Positions 62,978-64,000 of a stretch of DNA of 64,000 bases are shown here, piece after piece. The translations under genes and the position numbers were made by a program. The notes under the pieces were generated by a model that was given only the letters and a program-made list of their open reading frames with translations, ran no database searches and had not been told where the DNA came from. Each line of letters starts with the position of its first letter. Within the stretch, counting starts at the first letter, position 1. Source of the DNA: Saccharopolyspora gloriosae (lineage in GTDB: Bacteria; Actinomycetota; Actinomycetes; Mycobacteriales; Pseudonocardiaceae); NCBI RefSeq assembly GCF_014203325.1, contig NZ_JACHIV010000001.1:993501-1057500 (forward strand). Direction: 5' to 3'.

Positions 62978-64000
62978 TCAGTGCGTTTCGAGGAACGAGT
63001 AGACGTCCGCTTCGTCCACGCCGGGGAACGTTCCGGACGGCAGTGCGGAGAGCACGTGGGAGTGCGCCCGCGCTGACGGCCAGACCATGCCCTGCCACCG
63101 GTTCGAGAGCTCTGTCGGCGGGCGCTGGCAGCATTCGCCGTTGGGGCAGCGCGACTTCGAGTGGTTCGTGGTCTCACGTCCGCGGAACCAGCGGGATTCG
63201 GTGTAGGGCACTCCCAGCGTGATCGCGAAGTCGCGGCCCCGGTTCGGGTCGACGTGCGCGACGCACCAGTGCGTGGCTCCTGGCTTGTCGGTGTACTGGT
63301 AGTGCGTCGAGTACCGGTCAGGTGAGGCGAAGACCGTGCGCCCCGCCCAGTGCCGGCACATCCGCTGGCCCTCGATGGCCCCCGCCGGGTCGGTGGGGAA
63401 GACCAGGCCGTCGTTCTCGTACGCCTTGTAGATGATGCCGGTCTCGTCGTTGCGCACGAAGTGGCAGACCAGGTCCAGGTACTGCGTCGCGAGGTTGGTG
63501 AACCGGTGCGCGGCCATCTCGTAGGACACCGAGAACACGTCCCGCAGGTCCTCGACCGCCAGGTCGCGATCAGCTTTGGCCTGCTTGAGGTAGCTGACCG
63601 CCGTCCGCTCCGGCATCAGTACGGCCGCGGCGAAGTAGTTCGCCTCCACCCGCTGGCGCAGGAAGTCCGCGAAGTCCCGAGGCTGGCTGTGGCCGAGGGT
63701 CAGGTGCCCCAGCGTCTGCAGCAGGATGGTGCGCGGGCTGTGCATGCCCAGCGATTCCCGGCGCAGGAAGATCCTGCTGTGGCGCAGGTCGGTGATCGAG
63801 CGCACCGAGCGCGGCAGGTCGGTGACGAACCGCAGGCCGTAGCCCATGTGCGTGGCGATGGACTGGATGAGGCCCTCGGAGAGCGCGCCACCGTGGTAGC
63901 CGACCCGGTCGAGGATGCCGGAGGCGGCCTGCTCGATGTCCGGGAAGTAGTTGCCGTGCTCGCGCATCATCCGCCGCAGCTCGGCGTTCGCCTTGCGCGC
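62978..64000 (-). CDS. RamB/ScfR-type short-chain fatty acyl transcriptional regulator (N-terminal HTH outside window)
   Basis: The last 341 codons are present and the frame is open to the window edge. An ImmA/IrrE-like region (LRFVTDLPRSVRSITDLRHSRIFLRRESLGMHSPRTILLQTLGHLTLGH) is followed by the short-chain fatty acyl regulator domain (EANYFAAAVLMPERTAVSYLKQAK, CRHWAGRTVFASPDRYSTHYQYTDKPG, CPNGECCQRPPTELSNRWQGMVWPSARAHSHVL). RamB of Corynebacterium and Mycobacterium controls acetate/glyoxylate genes and senses acyl metabolites. The HTH lies beyond 64000, so DNA binding cannot be checked. Confidence 0.88.
   Translation of the reverse strand, partial: ARKANAELRRMMREHGNYFPDIEQAASGILDRVGYHGGALSEGLIQSIATHMGYGLRFVTDLPRSVRSITDLRHSRIFLRRESLGMHSPRTILLQTLGHLTLGHSQPRDFADFLRQRVEANYFAAAVLMPERTAVSYLKQAKADRDLAVEDLRDVFSVSYEMAAHRFTNLATQYLDLVCHFVRNDETGIIYKAYENDGLVFPTDPAGAIEGQRMCRHWAGRTVFASPDRYSTHYQYTDKPGATHWCVAHVDPNRGRDFAITLGVPYTESRWFRGRETTNHSKSRCPNGECCQRPPTELSNRWQGMVWPSARAHSHVLSALPSGTFPGVDEADVYSFLETH

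Overview
The window is a GC-rich actinobacterial chromosome segment. Gene order, GTG-rich starts, DUF397/XRE clusters and a RamB-type regulator point to Pseudonocardiales. A Saccharopolyspora-like genus is my best guess, not something I could prove. No tRNA, rRNA, transposase, prophage or CRISPR array was seen. Much of the window is conserved core: clpX, valS, folC, ndk, a radical SAM/DUF2344 pair with rne, rplU-rpmA-obg-proB, proA-nadD-rsfS-gpgP-degV-comEA-comEC-holA-rpsT, and lepA. That order largely matches the homologous mycobacterial block.

Layout. 1-8 kb: clpX end, a RBBP9-type hydrolase that has lost its catalytic residues, a secreted esterase, fdhD, a stand-alone LigD phosphoesterase followed by a wrecked LigD polymerase, a Nudix/XRE-TPR pair and a small Cys-pair protein. 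8-13 kb: an FdhD-dependent molybdopterin oxidoreductase, then valS. 13-15 kb: a WhiJ-like XRE/DUF5753 regulator with twin palindromic operators and three tandem DUF397 genes. 15-21 kb: folC, DUF4233, vapBC plus a vestigial second antitoxin tail, an alcohol dehydrogenase, a PhoD phosphatase and ndk. 21-30 kb: the radical SAM/DUF2344/rne set, interrupted by a secreted subtilase. 30-35 kb: a frameshifted prenyltransferase-like gene, an AraC regulator, a blasticidin-S-deaminase-like/ASCH fusion and a two-gene membrane glycosyltransferase unit. 35-51 kb: ribosomal L21/L27, Obg, proline and NAD synthesis, ribosome silencing and competence genes, with an MFS carrier and a RecQ-phosphoribosyltransferase fusion between proB and proA. 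51-64 kb: a geranylgeranyl-reductase-like flavoprotein, thrC under an S-box (SAM) riboswitch, holA, rpsT, a TauE/SafE permease, a cold-shock gene, lepA, a type I sulfatase with a LysR gene, and the truncated RamB-like gene.

The signal least explained by known features is a dispersed composite element present three times (2.6, 7.7 and 23.8 kb). It is an 85-nt nested palindrome whose arms differ between copies by compensatory changes. It is followed by one, about ten or four short hairpins with TTC/TTCG loops. Every copy sits between convergent genes. Other regulatory observations are a structured leader before rplU, a palindrome family around CAATTTCTCGCGAAATTG, and about ten genes whose -10-like hexamer lies 6-8 nt before the start codon, implying leaderless mRNAs.
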